Source: Saprospiraceae bacterium (lineage in GTDB: Bacteria > Bacteroidota > Bacteroidia > Chitinophagales > Saprospiraceae). Taken from it: 64,000 nt of DNA. Positions 1 through 10,413 of this stretch are shown one piece after another. Under the pieces are notes generated by a model, which was given only the letters and a program-made list of their open reading frames with translations, ran no database searches and was not told the DNA's origin. Made by a program: the position numbers and the translations under genes. Within the stretch, counting starts at the first letter, position 1; each line of letters opens with the position of its first letter. The DNA lies in contig JADJRO010000003.1 of assembly GCA_016712145.1 (NCBI GenBank), positions 372,001 to 436,000 on the forward strand. Reading direction: 5' to 3'.

Positions 1-2755
1 AATTTTTAAGCAAAATGGCATAAAAGACAAGTTGCTGCCAATAATCTGAACCATTGGGATTTTTATCAGAAGGTACTTTGACTCTGTTTTTATTTGGTTT
101 ACCTGTTTTGTAATCCATCACTCGAATGCCCGAAGGGATCCAATCAATTCGATCCAATTTGCCGGATAATGGAACCCCCTGAAATTCAGTAGGAATTTTA
201 AATTCTGTTTTAAAATCTATTGAACTCAACCAAGACGCAGCATGAAACGCTATAAATTTAGGCAATACGTTTTTACCTTCTTCAAGATAATTTTGAAATT
301 CAAGAGTTGTAAAGTGGGATCTGTATTTTTCCATCCCTTTTTCGAAATATTTTATAACAGCATCAAAATTTCCTTGTTTAAGTAAGGCTCGGTTGTTCAT
401 ATAATATTCAAGTGCAGTATGAACCGCATTTCCAAATCCGAGTGAAGGGGTACGTGCACTTGGTATTTGTAATACTTTTTCATAATAAAAGGCAAGTGGA
501 CATTCCAGAAATTTAGATAAGGCGGTTGGGTTCAGTCTGAATTTATGGATAAAACGTTCAAACATTTGATCTTCCAATTGTTTGTAGTCTTTTTTCATCG
601 GACTCATGTCGATAATCATTTTGTCCAATAAGTCCGATTCATCAATTTGTACTTTTTGAGATGTTATGGTGTCTTTATGGATCATCTCAGTTACAAATTT
701 GGATAGCGTATTTTGTTTTTTCTCTTTACTTTTATATTTATAATAACTTAGATACAAATGCAATTTTGCTCGGGTAACTCCTACATAAAAAAGTCTTCGA
801 CGATCTTCTTCTGAATCAATTTTTTCATTAATATAACCATCAATGAGTTTAAATCCACTTTGACGGGAAGGACTCCAGTATTCTTGTGAATTATGAATCA
901 TAAACACATGCTCATATTCCAATCCTTTGGCTTTATAGATCGTAGACAATACAACTCCTTGACGACTGCCAATAAATTGATTCAATGGCAGACTGATATT
1001 ATTAATAATGTATTCATGAAGCAAATCGGTAAAATCAGATAAACTGGATTCCGGATGTTTTTGTGTTTCAGATTTAAGAAATTCGAAAAAGGTATTTAGA
1101 ATTTGCAGGTATTGAATCTTGTCAACGCTGCCCAGAAGAAATGGCAACACATTAAAATCTTGTAATATTCTTTCCAAAGCAGTTTGTGGACTTAAATCCA
1201 AGACAGATTTTTTCAATTCTTGAATTTTATGGGAAAGTTCGAGAATGGCAATTGAATCTTGAATTCCAGATTTTTTAAGTTCTGCGTCGTTACCCATAAG
1301 TTCAAGAAGGGACAAGCTGATTTCCTTCAAAGGATCTTCTTTAATTTCGCTTCTTTTTTCTTGTAAATACCAGGCTAATTTTGAAATGTTGTCTGAAGTG
1401 ATTGAAATAAAGGGTGCATGCAGGATTTTATATAGGAGATCATCGTTTTTAAATGGATCAATGAATTCATGACAAATATAATTCAGGATGTTAATTAAAT
1501 GTTTAATGAGCGGCTCGTGGAGCACATTGATTTGCTTACTGGTTTGATAAGGAATTTTTTTGATTTCAAACCATTTAATAAATGGTTCGGCATCTGCATT
1601 TTTTAGAAACAAAATGGCGATTTGATTTCCTGGAATTTCTTGATCTAATAATAATTTGACTTTTTGACATATATAAATGATTTCATGTTCTTCAAATTCA
1701 AATTCATTAAAATGAGGTAAGGCAGTATAACTCTTTGAAATTCCAGATGCAATTAAGTTTTTACTTAACGCGGCATCCAAATTCACCATACGTTCGGTAT
1801 TGTTATTTATTACTGCGTCAGCCGCATTTAAAATAAGTTGTGATGAACGATAATTTTCTGTCAACTGGGTGTGTCAAAATACGATAACAATTGACTCAAG
1901 ACTTGATTTTGGGCTCCATTGGTATCTTGAAATTCATCAACTAAAATGTATTGATACAACTCCTGATATTTTGCCAATAATAAATCGTCTGTTTGGAATT
2001 TAGTGAGCACCCAACGGATCATGTCCTCAAACTCATAGCGTTCCAGTTGATCGAGTGCTTCCTGATACTTTGTGTATAAAGAAATGGCAGCTTTTGTTTT
2101 ATCTAATTTCGCTTTCTCTTTGTCGTAGGCTGCTTGTTTAAAATCTCCAGGTTTATTAGTTCCTGAATTTCTTTTATAAATATAGTCCGGATTGTCTTTT
2201 TCTTTTTCTAAAAACAAATCAATATCCAGCAGCATTTGATCTGGATTCCAGTTTTCTTTTTAATTTTTCAAATAACTGGGGCAGCGCAAATAACTCACGT
2301 CGATAATTTCTGTTGTAGCGATAGAACAAATGGCTTCGATCCAAATCATCTAAAATATTTAATATCAGTTGATTTTTTTCTAAATAAGAAATGACTTCAT
2401 AACTGCTGTACTGTTCAAAGCTCTCCGGATTTTCCCGGATGACCATATTGCAAAATGAATGAAACGTATGGATGGCAATTTCATAGGCTGTAGGGCCGAT
2501 AAATTCCAATAAACGGTCCCTCATATTGATTGCTCCGGAATCTGTAAATGTAAGGCATAAGATATTCCTTGGATTAAGATCGGTATTGAGTAAAATATTA
2601 CCGATTCGGATGGCAAGGATCTGGGTTTTGCCAGTTCCGGGTCCTGCAATTACCAATAAAGGCCCTTCAAGACTATCGACAGCTTGTTTTTGTTTAGCAT
2701 TGAGTTTTTGATATGCGGACTCAAATGAAGGATTGTTTTTAATATGTTGCGTCAT
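1..2755 (-). pseudogene. UvrD/Rep-type DNA helicase with C-terminal PD-(D/E)XK nuclease; frameshifted, internally deleted, partial at window edge
   Basis: A superfamily 1A helicase fused to a RecB-like nuclease, the type used in DNA repair. The start is the ATG at 2755. Walker A (GPGTGKT) is at residues 38-44. The Walker B motif DEFQD lies near 1930, motif IV (TENYRSS) near 1855, motif V (STIYKAKGLE) near 930 and motif VI (RRRLFYVGVTRAK) near 780. The nuclease signature (GKLDRID, then DYKTGK) is near 90-160, and the frame is still open at base 1. The gene is not intact. A T-run at 2257-2261 on plus appears one base short, shifting frame between LFEKLK and ENWNPDQ. At 1861 the frame shifts again and about 40 residues carrying motif III (normally GDDDQ-IYRFQGA) are absent. 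Family identity is certain; whether the breaks are real or assembly errors is not. Confidence 0.85.
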
Positions 2756-2873
2756 CGATCGATTTATTGTTTTGCGTTTGTGGATTAATATTTATAATCA
2801 AAAACTAATTCTATTAATTACAATTGTGCTTCTTGTTTAGTTTATTAAAATTATATGGATCCAATTTTAATAA

Positions 2874-3656
2874 TTAGATATTTAGTAATGATTTAAAATT
2901 TAACAATCCAAACAACTTTAACAAAGTTATTGCCATAATAAAGTATAAAAACCGGTACGCCCAGGTTTCTGCATTGGGTATTTTATTTGCATAGTGAGCG
3001 GTCATCCAACCTCCCAATCCTTGTCCAATCGCAATGGTCAGTCCGATGGTCCAATTTACCATTCCATAAACATGAAAAATGCCAAGTGCAATCAGTGTAT
3101 AACCAGAGACCATAATAATTTTAAGCGCATTTGCTTCCAGAATATTGTATTTCATAAACAACATCATAAATGCCAAAAGAAATATACCCATACCCATTTG
3201 TATAAATCCACCATAAAATCCAAAGCAAAAAAACACCAAACTATATATCCATGGAGATAAATAATTGGTTGCAATGTCATTTTTCCAGGCTTTATTTCCA
3301 CGAATAATCATAAAAACAAACAAAGCCAACATCAAAAACTTGTATACCGTATAGAAAGATTGCGGGGATAAGTAAATTGCTGAAAAAGTACCTATAATGG
3401 CACCACCAACACCCCAGAGCAAGAATCTCCAGGAACTATCCAGAGGAAGTCGATTTGCTTTATGAAACGACGGCAGGCTGCTTAACCCTTGAATTACGAT
3501 CCCTACTCGGTTGGTTCCGTTTGCAAGATTTACAGGGATTCCAAGTATTTCAGTTAAAAAACCAAGCGTAATCACTGAACCATTGCCAGCCAGTGTGTTT
3601 ACACAGCCTGCAATAAATCCACCGACAATAGCATACGTAATTTCAAATGGACTCAT
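2874..3656 (-). CDS. TauE/SafE-family membrane permease (sulfite/organosulfonate exporter family)
   Basis: A 260-residue polytopic membrane protein with about eight hydrophobic segments. The N-terminal half has the TauE/SafE (former DUF81) pattern: GGFIAGCVNTLAGNGS at residues 12-27, then a GTNRVGI segment. Family members are proposed to export sulfite, sulfoacetate or related anions at the inner membrane, but the substrate cannot be read from sequence. Its ATG at 3656 lies inside the last codons of the methylmalonyl-CoA epimerase gene (14-bp overlap), so the two are translationally coupled. The overlap probably reflects operon packing and not a shared pathway. Confidence 0.85.
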   Translation of the reverse strand: MSPFEITYAIVGGFIAGCVNTLAGNGSVITLGFLTEILGIPVNLANGTNRVGIVIQGLSSLPSFHKANRLPLDSSWRFLLWGVGGAIIGTFSAIYLSPQSFYTVYKFLMLALFVFMIIRGNKAWKNDIATNYLSPWIYSLVFFCFGFYGGFIQMGMGIFLLAFMMLFMKYNILEANALKIIMVSGYTLIALGIFHVYGMVNWTIGLTIAIGQGLGGWMTAHYANKIPNAETWAYRFLYFIMAITLLKLFGLLNFKSLLNI

Positions 3657-4062
3657 CTAGAGGGATTTCCTGACAGAGTTCAATTAAAACACCGTGGCTT
3701 GATTTCGGATGCACAAAGCAAACCAGTTTGTTATCTGCTCCTCGTTTAGGTCGATCATTTAATAAAACGAATCCTTCTTGTTGGAGTCGGGTCATTTCGC
3801 TGTAAATATCATCCACTGCAATTGCGATGTGATGGATACCTTCTCCTCTTTTTTCAATAAATTTTGCAATGGCGCTGTCTGGATGGCTGGCTTCCAGTAA
3901 TTCTATTTTATTGATACCCGTTTTAAAAAATGCGGTAACTACCTGTTCGGAGAGTACGCTTTCTGTTTTATATACTTTTTGATCAAGTAATTTTTCATAA
4001 AGGGCAGTAGCTGTTTCTAAATTTTTTACTGCGATGCCTATGTGTTCAATGTGTTGGAGCAT
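3643..4062 (-). CDS. mce: Methylmalonyl-CoA epimerase
   Basis: A 139-residue VOC/glyoxalase-fold enzyme that interconverts the R and S epimers of methylmalonyl-CoA, linking propionyl-CoA metabolism to succinyl-CoA. Two betaalphabetabetabeta modules are visible. The first starts HIEHIGIAVKNLE (residues 4-16) and supplies a metal-binding His. The second has HHIAIAVDD (about 76-84) and ends with GVLIELCQE, where the Glu is a metal ligand. Length matches the family. It forms the upstream gene of a two-gene unit with the TauE-like permease. No mutase gene is in the window. It could in principle be another VOC enzyme, but the spacing of motifs fits epimerase well. Confidence 0.88.
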   Translation of the reverse strand: MLQHIEHIGIAVKNLETATALYEKLLDQKVYKTESVLSEQVVTAFFKTGINKIELLEASHPDSAIAKFIEKRGEGIHHIAIAVDDIYSEMTRLQQEGFVLLNDRPKRGADNKLVCFVHPKSSHGVLIELCQEIPLDESI

Positions 4063-4095
4063 GAGAATGTTTTATAACAATTAATTTATTTTACA

Positions 4096-5307
4096 TTATA
4101 CTGTAAAAAATCCTAGTATGACTGTAATGACAAGCGCTAATAATAAAAAGATACTGTATGTAAACATTAAGAATAACGATTTTATGAAAGTGCGAAATCT
4201 GCTTTGATCGTAGTTTAACCGGAGTGATTTTACGAGGTAGATGTATAATAGTAGAACTCCAGTTAAAAAGAAATAATAATCGAGTTCAATAAAAATATTA
4301 ATTAAGAAAAGGATTCCCAGTACCAAAAACACGACAATGTGTAAGTGTAAGGAAAATATAAGGTATTCATAATAATTTCGTTTTCTTCGAAAATACAATA
4401 AGTACAATAAAAAACCAAAAATGGGCATTAAAAAGAAAAAGGAGCCGGAGGAAAATTTTATTATTTTTTCAGTCATCCGATGCACATAATCTTCCCCTCC
4501 ATTGGCCAATTTCAGTGTTTGTTTTACTGCAATACGGTTAAAAAAATGAGGCTCTTGATTTTTACTGCGAATAAATGAGTCAATTAATTCATCTGATCCG
4601 GATTTTAATTTATTAAATTCACTTCTGGTTAAATCCAATTTAATATTTCCAATATTTATATTTACTGAATCCTGCTCGTTTTGCATTATTTTAAACAACG
4701 AATCCAGGCTTACTGGATAATTTTTAAATTCAATGTGTTTACGCTCAATTGAATCCAATTTTAATCTAGTTGAATCAATCAGTCTCCACTGCATTCGCCC
4801 CGTTTTTGTCAGGGAATCATTTATTAGAGTGGATTGTTTGCTAAAGCGTAGGGAATCTGTCCGGTATGTTAAGTAAGCACTATTTAATGAATCCAGATAA
4901 ATTTGTAATTCTCTTTTAGATTCATCAAAATATTCATCTAATTCTTGTTTGTCAAGTTCTTTTTTGTTACTTGAATCATAAACATGGGGTGCCTGCAGAC
5001 TGACAAAAAACACCAAACTCACAAACACATACAATCGAATGGGGGGCATGTAGCGGGCCCGTTTATTTTCATTGTATTCTTTGGTAATCAAGCCGGGATA
5101 TCTCAGGATAACCCATATTGTATGAAAAAACTTTGAATCCAGATGTAGTAAGGTTTCAACCAATTCAACAAGATAGTGCTTGATGGGTTGATTAGGAGTA
5201 TGGTTTTCTTGCCCACATTTTGGACAAAAATTTTCATCCTGACCAAAATAATGGCCACAATTAGCGCAAACTTGTTGTTTAATTTTATTTCGGGCCAAAG
5301 ACTGCAA
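4096..5307 (-). CDS. DUF3667-type zinc-ribbon membrane protein
   Basis: A 403-residue protein of unknown function. The N-terminus holds a zinc ribbon (CANCGHYF at 14-21 and FCPKCGQE at 28-35). A conserved stretch with HLDSKFFHTI, LRYPGLITKEY and YMPPIRLY follows, the pattern of the bacteroidote DUF3667 family. One membrane segment follows near residue 100, then a long hydrophilic region (about 115-275) rich in Asp, Ser and Lys. Four hydrophobic segments fill the C-terminus. No ATG precedes the ribbon; the assigned start is a TTG at 5307, so the exact N-terminus is uncertain. It lies about 80 bp downstream of metK on the same strand. Confidence 0.78.
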   Translation of the reverse strand: MQSLARNKIKQQVCANCGHYFGQDENFCPKCGQENHTPNQPIKHYLVELVETLLHLDSKFFHTIWVILRYPGLITKEYNENKRARYMPPIRLYVFVSLVFFVSLQAPHVYDSSNKKELDKQELDEYFDESKRELQIYLDSLNSAYLTYRTDSLRFSKQSTLINDSLTKTGRMQWRLIDSTRLKLDSIERKHIEFKNYPVSLDSLFKIMQNEQDSVNINIGNIKLDLTRSEFNKLKSGSDELIDSFIRSKNQEPHFFNRIAVKQTLKLANGGEDYVHRMTEKIIKFSSGSFFFLMPIFGFLLYLLYFRRKRNYYEYLIFSLHLHIVVFLVLGILFLINIFIELDYYFFLTGVLLLYIYLVKSLRLNYDQSRFRTFIKSLFLMFTYSIFLLLALVITVILGFFTV

Positions 5308-5387
5308 TCGTTAAATTACTGGAAAATTAATTCATTTTCAGCAATTCCGACCCAAAGCATTCAATTGGAATCGTTTGTGAGTTGGCT

Positions 5388-6704
5388 TTATTTTTTTATT
5401 CCTAATTCCTTCCGGATTTTTGAAACATAATCCAGTTTTTCCCAGGTAAATAATTCTACCTGCATGGTTTTTTCATTGGGTTTGCCAGCATTGAAGGTTT
5501 TCGTAACGGTTTCATTGGTTCGTCCCATATGCCCATATGACGCAGTTTCAGAATACATGGGCGATCTTAATTTCAAACGTTGTTCGATAGCATAAGGACG
5601 CATATCAAAGAGCTTTTCAATTTTTTTAGCAATTTGACCATCTGTCAATTTTACCTTAGCAGTGCCTTTGGTATCAACAAACACATTGCAAGGTTTTGCA
5701 ACCCCAATTGCATAAGAAACTTGCACGAGCACTTCGTCACAAAGTCCGGCAGCAACCATGTTTTTTGCGATATGTCGGGTCGCATAAGCAGCAGAACGGT
5801 CCACTTTTGATGGATCTTTGCCACTAAATGCACCACCGCCATGCGCACCTTTACCGCCATAGGTATCTACTATTATTTTACGTCCGGTCAATCCAGTATC
5901 CCCATGTGGACCTCCGATAACAAATTTACCGGTTGGATTCACATGATACGTGATATCATTGTTGAATAACTTTTTTATATGAACGGGTAATTTTCTTTTT
6001 ACACGTGGGATTAATATGTTGATTACATCACTTTTAATTTGATCCAACATTTGAGCATCGGCTTTTTCCTGATTTTTTGAAGCCCTTCCACCATTAATAA
6101 ATTCATCATGCTGTGTTGAAATTACGATGGTATCAATTCGGATTGGTTTATTGTTGTCACCATATTCTATAGTAACCTGACTTTTCGCATCGGGTCTCAA
6201 ATAAGTCATAACCCGACCTTCTTTTCTGATTTTTGCTAATTCTTCTAAAAGTTGATGAGCCAAACTCAATGCAAGTGGCATATAATTATCGGTTTCATTG
6301 CTTGCAAAACCAAACATCATCCCCTGATCTCCAGCACCCTGGGCTTTTGCTTTTGCTTCAAAACTTTGAAGCTTTACTTTCCGATCCACACCCCGGTTGA
6401 TGTCTGCAGATTGCTCGTGAATTGCTGAAAAAACACCGCAACTGTTGGCTTCAAACATATATTCAGAACGGGTATATCCAATTTTACGGATGACTTCCCG
6501 GGCGATTTCCTGTACATCCAAATAGGCTTTTGATTTAACCTCACCGGCTAAGACAACCTGCCCTGTAGTAACCAGCGTTTCACAAGCAACTTTTGAGTCT
6601 TTATCATAAGCTAAAAAATGGTCTATGAGTGCATCCGATATTTGGTCAGCTATTTTATCCGGATGGCCTTCAGATACGGATTCAGAGGTAAATAAATAAG
6701 ACAT
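5388..6704 (-). CDS. metK: S-adenosylmethionine synthetase
   Basis: Makes S-adenosylmethionine from methionine and ATP in the cytoplasm. At 438 residues it is longer than the enterobacterial enzyme (about 384). Diagnostic segments are present: SESVSEGHPDK at 7-17 (metal and ATP binding), GAGDQGMMFG at 123-132 (signature 1), and the glycine-rich loop GGGAFSGKDPSKVDRSAAY near 290-308 (signature 2). The start at 6704 is directly followed by the MSYLFTSESVSEG core, so no N-terminal extension is missing. A TATCTTTG box sits about 26 bp upstream. No SAM riboswitch-like leader is visible in the 140-bp gap to the divergent DUF1800 gene. Confidence 0.97.
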   Translation of the reverse strand: MSYLFTSESVSEGHPDKIADQISDALIDHFLAYDKDSKVACETLVTTGQVVLAGEVKSKAYLDVQEIAREVIRKIGYTRSEYMFEANSCGVFSAIHEQSADINRGVDRKVKLQSFEAKAKAQGAGDQGMMFGFASNETDNYMPLALSLAHQLLEELAKIRKEGRVMTYLRPDAKSQVTIEYGDNNKPIRIDTIVISTQHDEFINGGRASKNQEKADAQMLDQIKSDVINILIPRVKRKLPVHIKKLFNNDITYHVNPTGKFVIGGPHGDTGLTGRKIIVDTYGGKGAHGGGAFSGKDPSKVDRSAAYATRHIAKNMVAAGLCDEVLVQVSYAIGVAKPCNVFVDTKGTAKVKLTDGQIAKKIEKLFDMRPYAIEQRLKLRSPMYSETASYGHMGRTNETVTKTFNAGKPNEKTMQVELFTWEKLDYVSKIRKELGIKK

Positions 6705-6729
6705 AATGGGGTTTTGATAAATTAAAGGG

Positions 6730-6737
6730 CAAAGATA
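6730..6737 (-). promoter_or_regulatory. Candidate -7 promoter box for metK
   Basis: On the minus strand this reads TATCTTTG, an exact match to the bacteroidote TAnnTTTG -7 element, 26 bp before the metK ATG. No TTG is found at the expected -33 position, so only half of the consensus is met. Confidence 0.35.
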
Positions 6738-6848
6738 ATCGACCTGATAAACTTAATTGCGTTTTAAAGGGCAACCTTAACCGGATTTTGTCCGTATCAA
6801 CTTTAAATGCATTGTTAATATTATGTACTTTTACAAAAAATCCAAGTT

Positions 6849-8582
6849 ATGGGAAGCATAAAACCTTTTTCTGGGCCCTTTGGTAAGCCCGAATTAATTC
6901 ACCTACTTAGAAGAACCATGTTTGGGGTCAAAAAATCGGACCTAAATTTCTTCAAAACTAAAAATTTGGATGAAGTTTTACAAGTGCTGGTTCCTACAAC
7001 CCCCAAAGCTCCAGAACCTCCATTGAGAGCCTATTACAATAATGTGGATCCAACCAAAGACAATTTAGATACTTTAGTTCCATTTGGAAAAACATGGGTT
7101 GACACCCCGGCACAAGCTTCGCAACCTGCAAATCCATCAGGAAGTAGAAGAAATAGCCTTAAGCAATGGATGACTGGTTTGCAGTTGCATCAAGATCGTT
7201 CCGTATATGAAAAAATGATCATGTTTTATCAGACATTGCTGGTAACAGAAGATGCTGTTGTAGAAAACTCTCATGCCATGTACAATACCCAAAGTTTATA
7301 TCGAAAATATGCTATGGGCAATTACAAGCAATTGATTAAAGAGATCACCTTGGATGCAGGGATGCTTCGTTATTTAAATGGCGAACGAAATACCAAGTCA
7401 GCACCTGATGAAAATTATGGTAGAGAATTACAGGAGTTATTTTGTATAGGAAAAGGACCTGGCTCAGGATATACGGAAGACGATGTAAAAGCTGCAGCAA
7501 AAGTTCTGACAGGTTGGTATGTAATTTATAGTGAAAAAATAAATAATGTTACTACCAATGTAATTCCACGTAAAGCATTTAATAAAAATAACCACGACGT
7601 AAATCCGAAAAACTTTTCTGCGTTTTATAACAATGCGGTGATAAAACCAAATTTAACGATTACAGATCCAGCACCGTTTGCAACGATTGACGAACGAAGG
7701 GCATTTGATGAAATCGAACAGTTAATCACCATGATATTTGCTACAGATGAATTATCAAAATACATCTGCAGAAGGTTATGGAATTATTTTGTTTATTACG
7801 AAATAACTCCAGAAATTGAATCAGAAGTGATCGAACCATTGGCTGAATTGTTCAGGCAATATGTAGACCATCCAGACCAAATGTACTTTGTAGTTAATGC
7901 ATTGTTGGGTTCTGATTATTTTTTCAAATCAGAGCATCGGGGTTGTATGATTAAAAGTCCGGCAGATTTTCATATTGGAATGGCCCGCACATTTGATTTT
8001 CCAATTCCAAGACAAAGTACAGACCCATCAAAAGATTATACGAATCTTGAAGCACAGTATTATATGTGGAATATATTCAGAACATATAATGTCAATGCCG
8101 GCCAGGATGTCAATGACCCACCCAATGTAGCTGGCTGGGCTGCATATTATCAAACCCCTTCATTTCATGAAATATGGATAGACACTGCCACATATCCATT
8201 TCGGAAAGGGGCTTATGAAGCCATAGGAAGGTCCAATTTTACACTAAAAGTGGCAAATACCTACGATGGAAAGTCAGGTTTTCTAAATAAGATGAATTTT
8301 GTGGATTTTGTTAAACAGTTTGACAATCCTTCCGATCCAAACGAATTAATAAGGGAAGCAGTTGAATTGATGTTTGGACCTCCTCTTTCACAATCAACAA
8401 AAGACCAGTTAAAAACCAATTACCTGTTGTTGGGGCAAGCAACAGATTATTATTGGACCGATGCCTGGGATGTTTACCTTGCAAATCCAAGTACAACGGA
8501 TCCAGAATCGAAAAAAGTTCCTCAAATGTTACAGGATCTGTTTGTGTACTTAATGTCTGCTGCAGAATTCCATATTTGTTAA
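6849..8582 (+). CDS. DUF1800 domain-containing protein
   Basis: A 577-residue protein of the DUF1800 family, which almost always travels with a DUF1501 partner in Bacteroidota and Planctomycetota. Biochemical function is unknown. Family features visible are the N-terminal HLLRRTMFGVKKSDL (19-33), RYLNGERNTKSAPDENYGRELQELF-type core (near 176-200), a LTGWYV segment, and the C-terminal VNDPPNVAGW motif (near 418-427). There is no obvious signal peptide, unlike the partner. The gap to the next gene is 29 bp, so both are probably one transcript. Roles in cell-surface or filament assembly have been suggested for such pairs, but nothing here proves it. Confidence 0.85.
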   Translation: MGSIKPFSGPFGKPELIHLLRRTMFGVKKSDLNFFKTKNLDEVLQVLVPTTPKAPEPPLRAYYNNVDPTKDNLDTLVPFGKTWVDTPAQASQPANPSGSRRNSLKQWMTGLQLHQDRSVYEKMIMFYQTLLVTEDAVVENSHAMYNTQSLYRKYAMGNYKQLIKEITLDAGMLRYLNGERNTKSAPDENYGRELQELFCIGKGPGSGYTEDDVKAAAKVLTGWYVIYSEKINNVTTNVIPRKAFNKNNHDVNPKNFSAFYNNAVIKPNLTITDPAPFATIDERRAFDEIEQLITMIFATDELSKYICRRLWNYFVYYEITPEIESEVIEPLAELFRQYVDHPDQMYFVVNALLGSDYFFKSEHRGCMIKSPADFHIGMARTFDFPIPRQSTDPSKDYTNLEAQYYMWNIFRTYNVNAGQDVNDPPNVAGWAAYYQTPSFHEIWIDTATYPFRKGAYEAIGRSNFTLKVANTYDGKSGFLNKMNFVDFVKQFDNPSDPNELIREAVELMFGPPLSQSTKDQLKTNYLLLGQATDYYWTDAWDVYLANPSTTDPESKKVPQMLQDLFVYLMSAAEFHIC

Positions 8583-8611
8583 TTCCATTAATCTCTTTTA
8601 ATTAAAATTAT

Positions 8612-10207
8612 ATGAAAAGAAGATCATTTATACAATCTGTTCCGGTTGCAGTTGGAGGTATGACCGTTACGGCTCATGGTGCCAGTCCACTGTTGTCAGC
8701 ATTGACCAATGCCTTGGGTGATACCGATCGGGTTTTAGTTATTATTCAATTGAATGGTGGTAACGATGGATTAAACATGGTGATCCCATTAGACCAATAT
8801 GCGTCCCTTGCACAAGCAACCATTCGCCAAAATATACTATTACCAGAAGATAAGGTTTTAAAATTAGGAGGAACGAACAATGCAACTGGATTGCATCCTG
8901 CCATGAATCGTTTTTATGATTTATACAATGAAGGGAAAATGGCGGTAATTCAAAGTGTAGGTTACCCAAAGTTTAGTTATTCACATTTTCGCGCCACGGA
9001 TATCTGGATGACAGGTGCTGATTCAACAGAATACCTTAACTCCGGTTGGGCGGGTCGCTACCTTGCATATGAATATCCTAATTATCCAGTGGGCTTTCCC
9101 AATACAGTAATGCCTGATCCGCTGTCAATTCGGGTAGGAGGAAATATTGTTTTAGGATTGCAGAATCAAGGAGTACCTATGGCAATTTCTATTTCTAATA
9201 CGAATGATCCATTAAATTTAAATGGCAGTTTATTTCAGGATCCTGCTCCAGGAAATTACATGGGAAAAGAATTGGCCTATGTTCGCGAAGTTCAAAGACA
9301 AACTGATAAATTTGGAGATTCGGTTAAAAATTCTGCGGATAAAGGATCCAATTTATCAACACTCTATCCAAAAACAAATACTGAATTAGGTTATACACTG
9401 GGACAACAATTGTCTATCGTAGCTAAATTAATTTCAGGTGGAATTAAAACGAGAATATTCTGGCTCAGTACAGGTGGATACGATACGCACGCTGGCCAAG
9501 TTACAGCGGCAGACCATACTACAGGCGCACACGCAAATTTATTGAAAGGCTTGTCAGATGCGGTTGGTGCATTTATGAATGATATTAAATTATTAGGCCT
9601 GGAAGACCGTGTTATCGGAATGACTTTTTCAGAATTTGGAAGACGAATTATATCAAATGCTTCAGGTGGCACAGACCATGGAGCTGCACAACCAATGTTT
9701 GTGTTTGGTAAAAAAGTAGTTGGAGGAGTGGTGGGTGCAAATCCAATCATTGATCCAAAATCAACAGTTGGATCAAACTTACCAATGCAATACGATTTTC
9801 GCTCTGTGTATGCTTCCATATTAAGTGATTGGTTTTGTGTACCAGATCCAGATCTTCAACAAATTTTATTGCGCAATTATCAAAAACTTCCAATCCTCGA
9901 TCCAGGAAATTGCATCCCAACTTCTGTTCATGATCAAAACAATCGATTGGGTGAGAACCTAGTTTATGCATATCCGAATCCATTTGTTCAAGCTACTAAA
10001 ATAAAATTTGAAACGAAAGGTGGCCATACGCAAATTCAAATTATAAACAACGAAGGATCTGTAATAAAAACCCTTTTAGATCAAGATATGCAATCAGGAA
10101 AATATACCCTGGATTGCGATCTTGAAGATGCAGCTGCTGGAATCTATTATGTCAGACTTCAAAATGGAGTTTTACAACAAGTGAAGTCCATGATGAAAGT
10201 CAAGTAA
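8612..10207 (+). CDS. DUF1501 domain-containing protein with T9SS sorting domain
   Basis: A 531-residue secreted protein, probably a sulfatase/alkaline-phosphatase-fold relative. It starts with a Tat-like leader (MKRRSFIQSVPVAVGG, ending near HGA at 24). Family motifs include IQLNGGNDGLN (46-56), FSYSHFRATDIW (near 122-133), STGGYDTHAGQ (near 286-296) and GMTFSEFGRRI plus GGTDHG (near 336-360). Residues from about 445 form a type A T9SS C-terminal domain: YAYPNPF, a repeated beta-strand pattern, AGIYYVRLQ, and a basic end. It is therefore predicted to cross the outer membrane by the type IX system. It is paired with the upstream DUF1800 gene. Confidence 0.88.
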   Translation: MKRRSFIQSVPVAVGGMTVTAHGASPLLSALTNALGDTDRVLVIIQLNGGNDGLNMVIPLDQYASLAQATIRQNILLPEDKVLKLGGTNNATGLHPAMNRFYDLYNEGKMAVIQSVGYPKFSYSHFRATDIWMTGADSTEYLNSGWAGRYLAYEYPNYPVGFPNTVMPDPLSIRVGGNIVLGLQNQGVPMAISISNTNDPLNLNGSLFQDPAPGNYMGKELAYVREVQRQTDKFGDSVKNSADKGSNLSTLYPKTNTELGYTLGQQLSIVAKLISGGIKTRIFWLSTGGYDTHAGQVTAADHTTGAHANLLKGLSDAVGAFMNDIKLLGLEDRVIGMTFSEFGRRIISNASGGTDHGAAQPMFVFGKKVVGGVVGANPIIDPKSTVGSNLPMQYDFRSVYASILSDWFCVPDPDLQQILLRNYQKLPILDPGNCIPTSVHDQNNRLGENLVYAYPNPFVQATKIKFETKGGHTQIQIINNEGSVIKTLLDQDMQSGKYTLDCDLEDAAAGIYYVRLQNGVLQQVKSMMKVK

Positions 10208-10257
10208 TAGCAATTACGAATTATTAATTGATTCGTTATTTTGCGATTAATATAAAG

Positions 10258-10395
10258 TCTCTAGCCTCTAGCCTCTAGCCTCTAGCCTCTAGCCTTTAGC
10301 CTCTGGTCTTTAGCCTCTAGCCTTTAGCCTCTGGTCTTTAGCCTCTAGCCTTTAGCCTCTGGTCTTTAGCCTCTAGCCTCTAGCCTTTAGCCTCT
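10258..10395. repeat. Heptanucleotide tandem repeat array, CTCTAGC family (about 20 units)
   Basis: An uninterrupted run of 7-bp units: CTCTAGC first, then variants CTTTAGC and CTCTGGT. The variants form a higher-order 28-bp block (CTCTAGC, CTTTAGC, CTCTGGT, CTTTAGC) repeated three times. It fills the space between the DUF1501 stop and the DASS symporter start (ATG at 10414). The same unit recurs near 43.2 kb and 53.3 kb. Confidence 0.95.
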
Positions 10396-10413
10396 ATTCC
10401 TTATATTTACCAC

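Noticed and set aside
6705..6848. SAM riboswitch upstream of metK
   Set aside because: The 140-bp gap lacks a multi-helix core and terminator; only a promoter box is seen.
10258..10395. CRISPR-like array at the CTCTAGC repeats
   Set aside because: Units are 7 bp in direct tandem with no spacers and no cas genes nearby; this is a tandem repeat.
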